A stretch of 64,000 nt of DNA, taken from contig NZ_JAEDAE010000003.1 in assembly GCF_016056375.1 (NCBI RefSeq), positions 124,001 to 188,000 of the forward strand, in the 5' to 3' direction. Below the pieces are notes generated by a model. It did not search any database and was not told the DNA's origin. It saw only the letters and a program-made list of their open reading frames with translations. The translations under genes and the position numbers were made by a program. How positions within the stretch are numbered: the first letter of the stretch is position 1; each line of letters opens with the position of its first letter. Shown piece after piece: positions 7,508 to 15,235 of this stretch. The DNA comes from Hymenobacter negativus (GTDB taxonomy: Bacteria; Bacteroidota; Bacteroidia; Cytophagales; Hymenobacteraceae).

Positions 7508-9786
7508 GCGCCGGCTACTGTGCAGGTAAGGGTGAGGCTACCGGTGTCCCGACGCACGCGCAGCTCGGCCAGCCGGCCTTCGGCAAAAAGCAGCTCGGAC
7601 GCCTGTACCTCGCGGGCGCGGCCGAAACCGGCTACCACCACGCGGCTGCGCAGGCGCACCGGCCCGCCGGGCCAGTGGCCGGCGGTGGCCGGCAATTCTT
7701 CGGCCCAGAAGGTGGGGCGCAGGAAGCGGTAGAACGGGGCCAGCACGTCCTGCGCCCACGTTAGGACGGGGCTGCGCACCACGGTCAGCGGAAATTCGTC
7801 GTGCACTACCTGCCCCGGTAGGCTGACCAACGGCACCCGGTAGGCGGCCTGGTAGAGCAGGTAAAGCCACGAGCTTTCATCGCCGTAGAAAGCCGTGCAG
7901 TAGAACACCGACTCATCGCCAGAGAAGTAGAGCACGGCCCCCGTGCGCTGGCAGCGCAGGTAGGCCAGATTATAAGCATCGGTGAACACTTCCCAGCGCT
8001 GGGCCGGGGCGGCGGGCGCGGCGGCATCGCGCACGGCCAGCGCGTAGCCGGGGGGCAGGCGCAGAGCCTGGCTCAGGGTGCGGTTGAAGGCGGGTGGACG
8101 GACCACTTCGCCCGCTGTGGGCACGGCAAAGTGGCGGAGCTGCGGCATTTTCGGTAAAACCGCTATGCTTTCCAACGTGTTGGATGCACCGTCCGATGCG
8201 TTGGAAACGCTTTCCACGACGTTGTAAACCTTTTGCCCTGCCTCGGCCACGAAGTACGCCAACGGGTACGCCACGGTGCGCGAACCGACGTAGGGCGTGG
8301 CCTGCACCTGGAAGTGCAGGTGCGGCTCGGGCGAGCGGCCCGAACTGCCACAGGTGCCGATGATGTCGCCGCGCCGCACGTAGTCGCCCACTTTCACCGG
8401 CACCGAGTGGGCACGCAGGTGCGAGAGCTGCGTGAACAGGCCCGGCGCGTGGCGCAGCACCACGGTATTGCCCCAGTTCTGGCGGGTGTTCACCTCGCCA
8501 ATGGCGTTGTCTTCGATGTGTTGAATAACTTCCTCCACCACGCCGTCGGCGGGGGCCAGCACGGGCTTGTTGTAGGCATAGTAGTCGCTCAGACTGAGGC
8601 CGGAGCCGTGGTAGGTGCGTCCGTCGGCATCGGTGATGGCAAAGTCCAGGGCTTGGCCCCAGTCGCCGAGGTGGGTGGGGCCGCCGCTCAGGTAGCCCTG
8701 GGTGCAGGTCCACGCGCCCCGGAAGGGCAGCGTGAGGGCCACCGCGCCCTGGTGAGCCAGCCGCACCCGCGCCGTAGCGTAGGCGTAGAGGTTGCGCTCG
8801 GGCGAGTAGCGCTGGATGGGCGTGAGCTCCAGTCCCGCGCCCGGCCGCTCGCGCAGCAGCAGCACGTACAGAAACAGCAGCGCCGTGGCGCAGTAGGGCA
8901 GCGAAAGAGCCGGCAGCCCCAGCCTGTCAAGCACGGCCGTGAAGCCGGCCAGCGCCACCACCGTCACGGGCACGCTCAGCAAAGCCCAGCCGTAGCTGGC
9001 CGCCGATGGGATGACGAACACGCCGCCCACGGCCATGGCCGCCACCACGTAGTTGGCCCCCAGGTTGTAGTCCAGCGGCCCGCTGCCCGCCGGCCCGGTG
9101 AGCAGCACCAACCCATACGCCCCCAAAAAGCCTAGCACCGACAACGAAAACGCAATGCGCGAGTGCCACAGCAGCCCAGCCGCCAGCAGCAGCCCGGCCA
9201 GCGCGCTGTCCTGAAACAGCACCGCGCTCAGCGCGCGCAGGTAGGTGGCCAGTAGGGGCGGCCAGGGCCACTCGCCCACCCATTGGGCGGCCGCCACCAG
9301 CCGGGGGCCGCCCAGGGCGTAGGCCTCGTTCAGCCAGTAGGTGCTGCCCTCGGCCGGCGACAGGTGCAGCAGCGGCCCAGCCCCGAGCAGCAAAAGCCAC
9401 ACTGTGCCCACGAAGGGCAGCGACAGAAACGGTAGCCCCCGCCCGCCCAGCCAGCCGCCCAAGGCCACGCTCAGCAGCAGGGCCAGGCCCGCGCCCACCA
9501 CCACCAGCCCCGCCAGCCCCCAGCCCGGCGCTAAGAACGAGGCCAGTGCCAGCCCCGTGAGCAGGGCGTTGAAGCTGTAGGCGCCGCTGTCGGTCCATTC
9601 CTTATTGAAGCCGCCCAACCGCGCCCCGGCCACCGCCAGGCAGGTGCTGGCCAGCCCCGCCGCCCCCACCACCGGGCGCCCGAACGACACCGCCAGCAGC
9701 ACGGCCGCAAAGCCCCGGTGCTGCGAAAAGAACAGCATGGCGTAGCTGTGCAGCACGGCGCGGAAGAAGGAGTTGAGGGAAGGCAT
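7504..9786 (-). CDS. urea transporter fused to M23 metallopeptidase
   Basis: The 760-residue protein has two parts. Residues about 1-315 are a polytopic membrane domain like the urea transporter (UT/Yut) family, with the early phrase LHSYAMLFFSQHRGFAA and the conserved SYNALLTGLAL-like segment (YSFNALLTGLALASFLAPGW). Residues about 340-520 form an M23 (lysostaphin/LytM) peptidase domain: H372 and D381 in THLGDWGQALDFA, an LSHL motif, and H489/H491 in PHLHFQV, so all zinc ligands and the catalytic His are in place. A C-terminal region of about 240 residues has no recognised family. The M23 half should face the periplasm and either cut peptidoglycan cross-links or process a peptide. It sits in an operon-like row with a PLP decarboxylase upstream and two TPR/envelope proteins downstream. 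Confidence 0.85.
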   Translation of the reverse strand: MPSLNSFFRAVLHSYAMLFFSQHRGFAAVLLAVSFGRPVVGAAGLASTCLAVAGARLGGFNKEWTDSGAYSFNALLTGLALASFLAPGWGLAGLVVVGAGLALLLSVALGGWLGGRGLPFLSLPFVGTVWLLLLGAGPLLHLSPAEGSTYWLNEAYALGGPRLVAAAQWVGEWPWPPLLATYLRALSAVLFQDSALAGLLLAAGLLWHSRIAFSLSVLGFLGAYGLVLLTGPAGSGPLDYNLGANYVVAAMAVGGVFVIPSAASYGWALLSVPVTVVALAGFTAVLDRLGLPALSLPYCATALLFLYVLLLRERPGAGLELTPIQRYSPERNLYAYATARVRLAHQGAVALTLPFRGAWTCTQGYLSGGPTHLGDWGQALDFAITDADGRTYHGSGLSLSDYYAYNKPVLAPADGVVEEVIQHIEDNAIGEVNTRQNWGNTVVLRHAPGLFTQLSHLRAHSVPVKVGDYVRRGDIIGTCGSSGRSPEPHLHFQVQATPYVGSRTVAYPLAYFVAEAGQKVYNVVESVSNASDGASNTLESIAVLPKMPQLRHFAVPTAGEVVRPPAFNRTLSQALRLPPGYALAVRDAAAPAAPAQRWEVFTDAYNLAYLRCQRTGAVLYFSGDESVFYCTAFYGDESSWLYLLYQAAYRVPLVSLPGQVVHDEFPLTVVRSPVLTWAQDVLAPFYRFLRPTFWAEELPATAGHWPGGPVRLRSRVVVAGFGRAREVQASELLFAEGRLAELRVRRDTGSLTLTCTVAGA

Positions 9787-9831
9787 AGGAGCGTTGAGCG
9801 GTAGATTTTAACGGGTCGAGTAAAAAGGACC

Positions 9832-9929
9832 TGTCATCCTGAGCGCAGCGAAGGACCTTATCCCGGCTGCAACGGCCGATGGCAAGTTGTTCGAACGTGA
9901 TAAAGTCCTTCGCTCCGCTCAGGATGACA
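9832..9929. repeat. palindromic repeat family B, copy 1
   Basis: The left arm TGTCATCCTGAGCGCAGCGA... (9832-9862) and right arm (9899-9929) are inverted copies with two mismatches, around a 36-nt core. The right arm contains the stop codon (TGA, 9921-9919) and last codons of the minus-strand decarboxylase gene. Other copies are at 11332-11434 and 45709-45811. Confidence 0.85.
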
Positions 9930-11280
9930 AACGGGGCCCTGCCAGGTGCGCCGGCACCCGCTCCAGCTGCTGCAGGTACTCCAGCGTTTCGGCGGCTCTT
10001 ATCAAGTGCACTGCGCCGGCCTCGTCCACCATCACCACGTTGGGCCGCAGGTTGATGAACTGCTGCCACTGGCTCATGTTGTAGGCGCCCACTTTGTGTA
10101 CCACCACGGTGTCGCCGGGGGCGAGCAGGGGCAGGGCGATGCTATCGCGCAGCTGGTCGATGTTCATGCACAGCGGGCCGTAGAGCACGGTGGGCTCGGT
10201 GTGGTCGGAGAACTCGCGGGTGGGGCTGATGTGGTGGTCGTACCAGAAGGAAGTAAAGAGCAGGTTCACGCCGAAGTCGAGGATGGTGGCGCGGCGGCCA
10301 TCGGCCAGGCGCTTGTTGGCCAGCACCGAGCCGATGAGCGAGCCCGCGTCGTCCACCAGCGCCCGGCCGGCTTCCAGCACCAGCAGCGGCAGCTCATCCG
10401 CAGGGAAGCCCGCGCCAAGCAGCACATTGGTGATGGTTTCGGCGTACTCGTCCAGCGGAGGCACGGTGTCGGCGGCGGGCAGATAAGCGCCCTTTAGGGT
10501 ATTGGTAGAGGGGAAGCCGCCGCCCAAGTCCAGGTACTGTACGGCCGTGTGCAGCTCACGCTGGCAGCGGAGGGCTATGGCTGCCAGCTTGGTGGCCGCT
10601 GTGCCGTAGGCCTTCGGTTGGAGTACGTAGGTGCCGATGTGGCAGTGCAGCCCCACCAGCGCCAGCTGCCCCGAGGCCACTACGCGGCTCAGCGCCTGCC
10701 AGGCCTCGCCGTTTTCCAGGTTGAAGCCGAACCGGTCCCACTGCGGGTAGATGCCGGCGTCGAGGTTCACGCGCAGGGCCACGCGGGGCCGGGTGGCGCG
10801 GCCAACCGCCACGTCCAGCAGCAGGTGCAATTCATCGGCGTTGTCGAGGTGAATAACGGCATCGACTTCACACGCCCGCTCCAGCTCGGCTCGCCGCTTG
10901 CCGGGGCCGTTGAAGAGGATGTGCGGGCCGGGCACGCCGTTGAGCAAGGCCTTTTCCAGCTCCATGCCGCTCACCACTTCGGCCCATGCGCCCTCCTGGT
11001 GAAAGGTGCGGCACACGGCATTCAAATAGTTCGTCTTGTACGACCACGCCAGCTGTACCGCCGGGTAGCGCGTGCCAAACGCCCGCACGGCGGCCTGGTA
11101 GCTGCGCCGCAGCTGCCGCTCGCTCAGCACAAACAAAGGCGAGCCGAACCGGGCCACCAGCTCCGCCACGGGCACTCCATCGAGGGCCGTGGTGGGCGCG
11201 GCTCCGGCCCGCGGCCCAAACTTGTGCAGCGCGCCAGCCGTGAGCTTGCGGAGGGTGGGACGTTCGTAGGGTTGTTTCAT
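9919..11280 (-). CDS. PLP-dependent fold-type III decarboxylase (DapDC/LysA-like, divergent)
   Basis: The 453-residue enzyme is an alanine-racemase/ornithine-decarboxylase fold protein. It carries K82 in AWSYKTNYLN (PLP Schiff base), HCHIGTY, a LDLGGGFPS phosphate loop, EAGRALVDDAG (family EPGR, with Pro replaced by Ala), GPLCMNID with the active-site Cys, and GAYNMSQWQQFINLRP near the C-terminus where DapDC has GAYxxSMSSxYNxRPR. These changes suggest a substrate other than meso-diaminopimelate, perhaps another amino acid or an adduct. ATG at 11280 is chosen: the longer frame to 11370 would translate palindromic repeat B. The C-terminus and stop fall in another copy of repeat B. It is neighboured by ATP-grasp and PqqD-like genes upstream. 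Confidence 0.88.
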   Translation of the reverse strand: MKQPYERPTLRKLTAGALHKFGPRAGAAPTTALDGVPVAELVARFGSPLFVLSERQLRRSYQAAVRAFGTRYPAVQLAWSYKTNYLNAVCRTFHQEGAWAEVVSGMELEKALLNGVPGPHILFNGPGKRRAELERACEVDAVIHLDNADELHLLLDVAVGRATRPRVALRVNLDAGIYPQWDRFGFNLENGEAWQALSRVVASGQLALVGLHCHIGTYVLQPKAYGTAATKLAAIALRCQRELHTAVQYLDLGGGFPSTNTLKGAYLPAADTVPPLDEYAETITNVLLGAGFPADELPLLVLEAGRALVDDAGSLIGSVLANKRLADGRRATILDFGVNLLFTSFWYDHHISPTREFSDHTEPTVLYGPLCMNIDQLRDSIALPLLAPGDTVVVHKVGAYNMSQWQQFINLRPNVVMVDEAGAVHLIRAAETLEYLQQLERVPAHLAGPRLSS

Positions 11281-11331
11281 GGGTGGGTAAGGAAACGCGG
11301 AGGCAAGGGTGGGAAAGAGTAAAACAACGTC

Positions 11332-11434
11332 TGTCATCCTGAGCGCAGTGAAGGACCTTATCACGGCCATACCATTTGCTATTACGGCCGAGCGTTCAGC
11401 GGTGATAAGGTCCTTCGCTGCGCTCAGGATGACA
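11332..11434. repeat. palindromic repeat family B, copy 2
   Basis: The arms TGTCATCCTGAGCGCAGTGA... (11332-11363) and its reverse complement (11403-11434) flank a core of about 39 nt. It separates the decarboxylase and ATP-grasp genes, on one strand of an otherwise compact cluster. Confidence 0.88.
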
Positions 11435-11460
11435 GGCTTTACTCCCTACTAAGCGTCGGC

Positions 11461-12546
11461 TCAAAGTTCGCCCAGCGCGGCTACTTGCTGGAATTCGGTG
11501 TGGTCGGTAATCAAGTCCCAAGCGTAGCGCACGAACATCTTGCCCACGGCGTAGTCCTCCATCGTGGGCACGGGCAGGCCCAGGGCCAGGCGGAGCAGGG
11601 CGGCGGGCTGGTTTTGGCCGGCGGCAGCCGTGAGGTAAATCCAGGCCGGGAAGCGGGGGTTGATTTCGAGAATCATCAGCTCATCGGCCGCCGTGCGAAT
11701 CAGCTCCAGCTCGAAGCCGCCGCGCCAGCGGGTGGCCTCGGCAAAGCGGCGGGCCAGGGCCAGCAGCGCCTCATCTTCCAGCGTAATGCCCGCCCAGGCC
11801 TTGCCCCGGTCTGTGATGGTGAGCTTGCGCATGGGCACCACGCTCAGGGCGCGGCCGTGCCCGTCGCCCAGCCCGGCAATGTTGATTTCCTGCCCCGCCA
11901 CAAACTGCTGTGCGATGAGCGGCACGCCCCACAGCCCGCTCAACCGCCCAAACGCCTGCTCGGCCTGCGCCAGCGAGTGCACCACGGCGGCGTCGTAGTA
12001 GCGGCCCTTCAGCACCAGCGGCCAGCCCAGCACCTCGGCGGCGGCGGTTAGCTCAAACGCACTGTGCAGCGGCCGGCTGGCAGGCGTGCCGAAGCCGTGC
12101 GCGGCCCCAAAGGCGGACAGGTTCAGCTTGTCGCGCGCCTCCAGCTGCTCCAGCGTGGGCAAGAACGTGTGGATGCCCAGCGCCCGCAGCTCGGGCGCCA
12201 GCTTAATGAAGTTGAACAGCTCGGCGTCGAAGTTGGGGATGAGCACGGCCACGGCCTCCCGCTCGCGGATGTGGGCCAGCCGCGCCAGCAGCGCCGCCGT
12301 GCCGGCCGAAGGGTAGGGAAGCTGGTAAGTCTTGTCAACCAACTCGCGGAGGTAGATGCCCGGCTCCAGCGCCTCGTAGCTCAGCCCGATGATGCGCAGG
12401 TCGAAGTCGGTGGTTTCGCGCAGGGCGCGGATAACGGCCACGCCCGGGCCGGGGCTGTCAGTGGCGTTGAGGCCGGTGACGGCCACGGTCAGGCGCGGGC
12501 GGGTTTCGGAAGTGGGAAGTGGGAAGCGGGAAGTGGGAGGCGGCAT
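11461..12546 (-). CDS. ATP-grasp ligase (carbamoyl-phosphate-synthase-like)
   Basis: The 361-residue protein has the ATP-grasp layout: an N-terminal Rossmann-like pre-domain (LTVAVTGLNATDSPGPGVAV), a central ATP lid (GWPLVLKGRYYDAAVV), QQFVAGQEINIAGLGDG, and the Mg/ATP site LMILEINPRFPAWIY, with E and N of the EINPR motif present. The family ligates a carboxylate to an amine, thiol or other nucleophile through an acyl-phosphate. The substrate is unknown. Placement between a PqqD-like protein and a PLP decarboxylase suggests modification of a peptide or amino acid. The first 15 or so residues (MPPPTSRFPLPTSETRP) are encoded by repeat family F, so the native start may have been displaced. An in-frame GTG within the LTVAV segment is an alternative. 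Confidence 0.85.
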   Translation of the reverse strand: MPPPTSRFPLPTSETRPRLTVAVTGLNATDSPGPGVAVIRALRETTDFDLRIIGLSYEALEPGIYLRELVDKTYQLPYPSAGTAALLARLAHIREREAVAVLIPNFDAELFNFIKLAPELRALGIHTFLPTLEQLEARDKLNLSAFGAAHGFGTPASRPLHSAFELTAAAEVLGWPLVLKGRYYDAAVVHSLAQAEQAFGRLSGLWGVPLIAQQFVAGQEINIAGLGDGHGRALSVVPMRKLTITDRGKAWAGITLEDEALLALARRFAEATRWRGGFELELIRTAADELMILEINPRFPAWIYLTAAAGQNQPAALLRLALGLPVPTMEDYAVGKMFVRYAWDLITDHTEFQQVAALGEL

Positions 12547-12612
12547 AGCGTCGGATTATTTTGCTTTGCCCATTGCCTGCTCCTCGCTCCCCGCTTCCCA
12601 CTTCCCGCTTCC
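12508..12612. repeat. palindromic repeat family F made of GGAAGTGGGAAG-type units
   Basis: The left arm (12508-12540) is several tandem copies of GGAAGTG or GGAAGCG. The right arm (12590-12612) is the complementary CTTCCCACTTCCCGCTTCC run, around a core that holds the intergenic sequence. It supplies the 5' end of the ATP-grasp frame and the last 17 or so codons of the PqqD-like frame (GSGKWEAGSEEQAMGKAK). Confidence 0.75.
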
Positions 12613-12849
12613 GTCCAGCAGGTTGAAGTCGCGCAGCTGGGCCAGCAGGTCGTCCCAGTCCTTTTCGAGCTGGCCGGGGGCCACATCGTAGCGCGTCAGA
12701 ATGTCGGCCTTGATGGCCGCCGCATCCAGCCCGGCCTTGGCGCGGGCCAGGATGTCGGCCGCCAGCGGATTGGCCGCGAAGGAGTCGCCGGTGGCGGGAT
12801 TGAAGATGAATCCGGCCTCGCTGGTGGCAATGTTGGGCTTGAGCTTCAT
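12556..12849 (-). CDS. PqqD-like (PQQ/HPr-rel-A type) small protein
   Basis: The 97-residue protein starts at ATG 12849; a second ATG at 12870 would add seven residues. The segment GFIFNPATGDSFAANPLAAD, then AAAIKADILTRYDVAPGQLEKDWDDLLAQL, matches PqqD-family domains, which are RiPP recognition elements: three-stranded sheet plus helices that bind a leader peptide and present it to a modifying enzyme. A free-standing copy next to an ATP-grasp gene 9 bp downstream suggests the two act together. No precursor peptide gene was identified nearby. The tail is low complexity and derived from repeat F. It is the first gene of the cluster. Confidence 0.78.
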   Translation of the reverse strand: MKLKPNIATSEAGFIFNPATGDSFAANPLAADILARAKAGLDAAAIKADILTRYDVAPGQLEKDWDDLLAQLRDFNLLDGSGKWEAGSEEQAMGKAK

Positions 12850-12887
12850 GGGATAGGAAAAAGCAACCACAAAGGTGGCAAAGGATG

Positions 12888-12968
12888 TAGAGACGCGACA
12901 CTTCGCGTCTCAGCGCAGGCCCCGCTGGAAACCCGTTCAGTGAGGAGACGCGAAGTGTCGCGTCTCTA
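12888..12968. repeat. palindromic repeat family C (GAGACGC...GCGTCTC), copy 1
   Basis: The arms at 12888-12912 and 12945-12968 are reverse complements. Each arm is itself a hairpin (GAGACGCGA, loop, TCGCGTCTC). It lies between the PqqD-like gene and the gliding-motility-type gene. Other copies: 53479-53596 and 55675-55763. Confidence 0.88.
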
Positions 12969-12985
12969 CCCCGTTCCGGAAACCG

Positions 12986-14896
12986 CTACGGAATCACCTC
13001 CACCCAGCCCTTGAACTTGCGGCCGTCGGTGTAGGTGGCCAGATAGTAATACAGCCCGCCCACGCCCTGGCCGCCCCACTGAAACCCTCGCTCCGCCGAT
13101 GCGAATACCTCCTGCCCCCAGCGCGAGAAGATTTTGATGCCCGCAAACTTATTGTCGCAGAAATCCACCGGCAGGTCGGGCATGCGCAGAAAGTCGTTCT
13201 TCCCGTCGCCGTTCGGCGTGATGACGTTGGCCGGGCGGAAGGCCGCTACTTCGGCTACCGGCACCACTTCGAAGCGAATGGCCCGTTCCTGCGGGAGCGG
13301 CACGCAGGGACCGGTTTCGGTCAGCTTGAAGTGCACGACCAGGCCCCCGGCGGTACCCATTGCCGCCACGGCCGCGCAGGTGGGCTCCCACGCAAAGGTG
13401 CCATCGGCCTGCCCCGCACCGTTCTGCGCGGCGAACTGCATGCCCACGGCGGCCAGGTCGAAGCCCTCGCCGGTAGCAGTGAGGGCCAGGGCGTTGCGGT
13501 CGGCATCGGTGCCGGCCAGGGTAGCGGTGTAGTGCTGGCCCAGGGTCACGCGCACCACAGTGGGCGCGGCGTCGGCGGTGGAAGCCGGGGCGGGCGGGAA
13601 GCTGCTGGTGAGTACCGGGGCCGCGTTGGGGGCCTGCGTGGCGGTGAAGGCCACGCGCACGGTGTCGTGCTTGGGCAGGCTGCAGCCGTTGTCGGCCACG
13701 ATGAGGTCGAGCAAATACACCTTGCCTTTGGTATCCGAGCAATCGGGGAAACAGAGGGTGGCGGTGAGCGTATCGGGCGCGCCGGCGGCCCGCACCGTGC
13801 CGCTGGTGCTGGTGGTGAAGGTGGGCGCGGGCACCGTGAAATTGACCGCCCGCGTGCTCATCGTGAGCACGGAGTTGGGGTCGGGGTCGGTGTAGCGGAT
13901 GGTGAGGCAGCGGTTGCCGCCGGGCAGCAGGCGCAGCGTGTCGCGGCCGGGCCGGTAGAGCGCGGCGCTGTTGGCCGCGTGCACCTGCAGCTTTGGCGCC
14001 ACGTTGGTGGGGCAGTTCAGCACATAAAGCTGAAAGTCGCGCCGCGTCTCGCCAATCTTCACGCCTTTGCGGTATTCTGAGCAGCGCACCCCAAACACGA
14101 ACAAGCCCAGGCTGCTGGCTCGCACCGTGAGCCGGCCGGTGTGCGCATCAATCCCCAGCGCCGGAGTGCCCGGAATTTGGTTGGTGGCGCTCAGGCCCGG
14201 GTTCCAGGTGATGGGGGCGTAGGGCGCGGCGCTGGGCAGTGGCGCGGTGTTGCCCACGGCGGCCGTGGCGTGGCCGTTCAACGGCGTCACCATGTCGTAG
14301 ATGAGGGAGTCGCCGTCCACGTCCTGCCCGCCGAAATCGTAATAAAACAACTCGCCCCGGCACGCATAGTCGCCCAGGGGCGGGAAAATGCGCGGCGTGG
14401 AGTCGATGAAAGCCGCGCCATTGCGGACGACGGCCGGAAATTCGAGGTAAAAGGTCTGGGCCGCGCCGCCGGGGTTCACAATGTTGCCGATGCTGATGTT
14501 GCGGCAGCAGCGCTCCACGGCCACGTAGTAGCCGCCGGGGTTGGCATAAGTGGCGGCGTCCAGGGTAATTTCTTTGGTGTACACCAGCTTGCGGGTGCTC
14601 AATGAGCCCACGGAGCAGGCCGGGTTGGTGTATTGCACGAAGGTGTTGGAGGTGAGCGGCAGCGTCACGTTCACCACGCGCTGGTTGGTGGCTTTTACAA
14701 AAATGCTGGCCACGAGGCTCGGGTCCAAGGCCTGCGGGTCGCCGTTGATGGCATCAAAATACAGGTTCAGGCTGAGCGTGTAGGTGCTGCCGGACTTGTA
14801 TTGCAAATCCAGCTCGCCGCCCACAATGTGCGTGGCCGACGCCATCAGCGGCAGCAGCAACAGTAGCAGAAGACCAAGCGAGCGGAGCGTTTTCAT
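12986..14896 (-). CDS. secreted protein with gliding-motility (T9SS type B) C-terminal domain
   Basis: The 636-residue protein has a signal peptide (MKTLRSLGLLLLLLLPLMASA), followed by THIVGGELDLQYK, a hallmark of a large Bacteroidota surface-protein group. Several Ig/cadherin-like beta domains are likely across about residues 30-540. The C-terminus (about residues 550-636) is a type B sorting domain: FRPANVITPNGDGKNDFLRM, then IKIFSRWGQEVF and GLYYYLATYTDGRKFKGWV. It should be exported by the type IX system and held at or released from the surface. No enzymatic motif is seen, so an adhesive or structural role is likely. Confidence 0.88.
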   Translation of the reverse strand: MKTLRSLGLLLLLLLPLMASATHIVGGELDLQYKSGSTYTLSLNLYFDAINGDPQALDPSLVASIFVKATNQRVVNVTLPLTSNTFVQYTNPACSVGSLSTRKLVYTKEITLDAATYANPGGYYVAVERCCRNISIGNIVNPGGAAQTFYLEFPAVVRNGAAFIDSTPRIFPPLGDYACRGELFYYDFGGQDVDGDSLIYDMVTPLNGHATAAVGNTAPLPSAAPYAPITWNPGLSATNQIPGTPALGIDAHTGRLTVRASSLGLFVFGVRCSEYRKGVKIGETRRDFQLYVLNCPTNVAPKLQVHAANSAALYRPGRDTLRLLPGGNRCLTIRYTDPDPNSVLTMSTRAVNFTVPAPTFTTSTSGTVRAAGAPDTLTATLCFPDCSDTKGKVYLLDLIVADNGCSLPKHDTVRVAFTATQAPNAAPVLTSSFPPAPASTADAAPTVVRVTLGQHYTATLAGTDADRNALALTATGEGFDLAAVGMQFAAQNGAGQADGTFAWEPTCAAVAAMGTAGGLVVHFKLTETGPCVPLPQERAIRFEVVPVAEVAAFRPANVITPNGDGKNDFLRMPDLPVDFCDNKFAGIKIFSRWGQEVFASAERGFQWGGQGVGGLYYYLATYTDGRKFKGWVEVIP

Positions 14897-14935
14897 GGTG
14901 ATAGTGAAGATAATAAATAGGACGGCGGCAACCTA

Positions 14936-14975
14936 AGAACCTCACCCCACGGCCGAGACCGGGAGATGAGGTTCT
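14936..14975 (-). terminator. weak hairpin after the polythreonine lipoprotein gene
   Basis: AGAACCTCA (14936-14944) pairs with TGAGGTTCT (14967-14975). It follows the stop at 14987 on the minus strand but lacks a proper T-run, so terminator function is uncertain. Confidence 0.3.
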
Positions 14976-14986
14976 GCTGCGCCGGA

Positions 14987-15184
14987 TTAGTTAGCGCCCG
15001 TGCCGGTGCCCGTACCCGTGGTGGTCGTGGTCGTGGTCGTCGGCGTGGTGGTGGTCGTCGTCGTGGTTTTTTTAGTGCAGCCGCCGTTGGGGCTCACGTT
15101 TTCTTTCTCGCAGCCAGAAAAGCTGCTCATGGAGCACAGCAGCGCAGCAGCACTGGCAAAGCGTAGGAAGTTGGTAACGCGCAT
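14987..15184 (-). CDS. small lipoprotein with polythreonine tail
   Basis: The 65-residue protein has a lipoprotein signal (MRVTNFLRFASAAALLCSMS, then SFSGC with the lipidated Cys at residue 25). After a short segment KENVSPNGGCTKK the chain is almost pure threonine with one proline (T8-P-T8), then GTGTGTGAN. The tail is coded by runs of ACN triplets, so its length could vary in frame by slippage. It is probably an envelope lipoprotein, with the Thr stretch possibly an extended or O-glycosylated stalk. It stands between the gliding-type protein and the cytochrome c peroxidase. Confidence 0.7.
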   Translation of the reverse strand: MRVTNFLRFASAAALLCSMSSFSGCEKENVSPNGGCTKKTTTTTTTTPTTTTTTTTGTGTGTGAN

Positions 15185-15235
15185 AAAAGTTGGTTGGGGA
15201 AAAAGGTTGAAAAATGGAGACTGATGAAAGGAAGG

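Noticed and set aside
11281..11370. N-terminal extension of the decarboxylase (30 more residues from 11370)
   Set aside because: It translates part of repeat B (MAVIRSFTALRMTD...), and the ATG at 11280 gives a sensible start.
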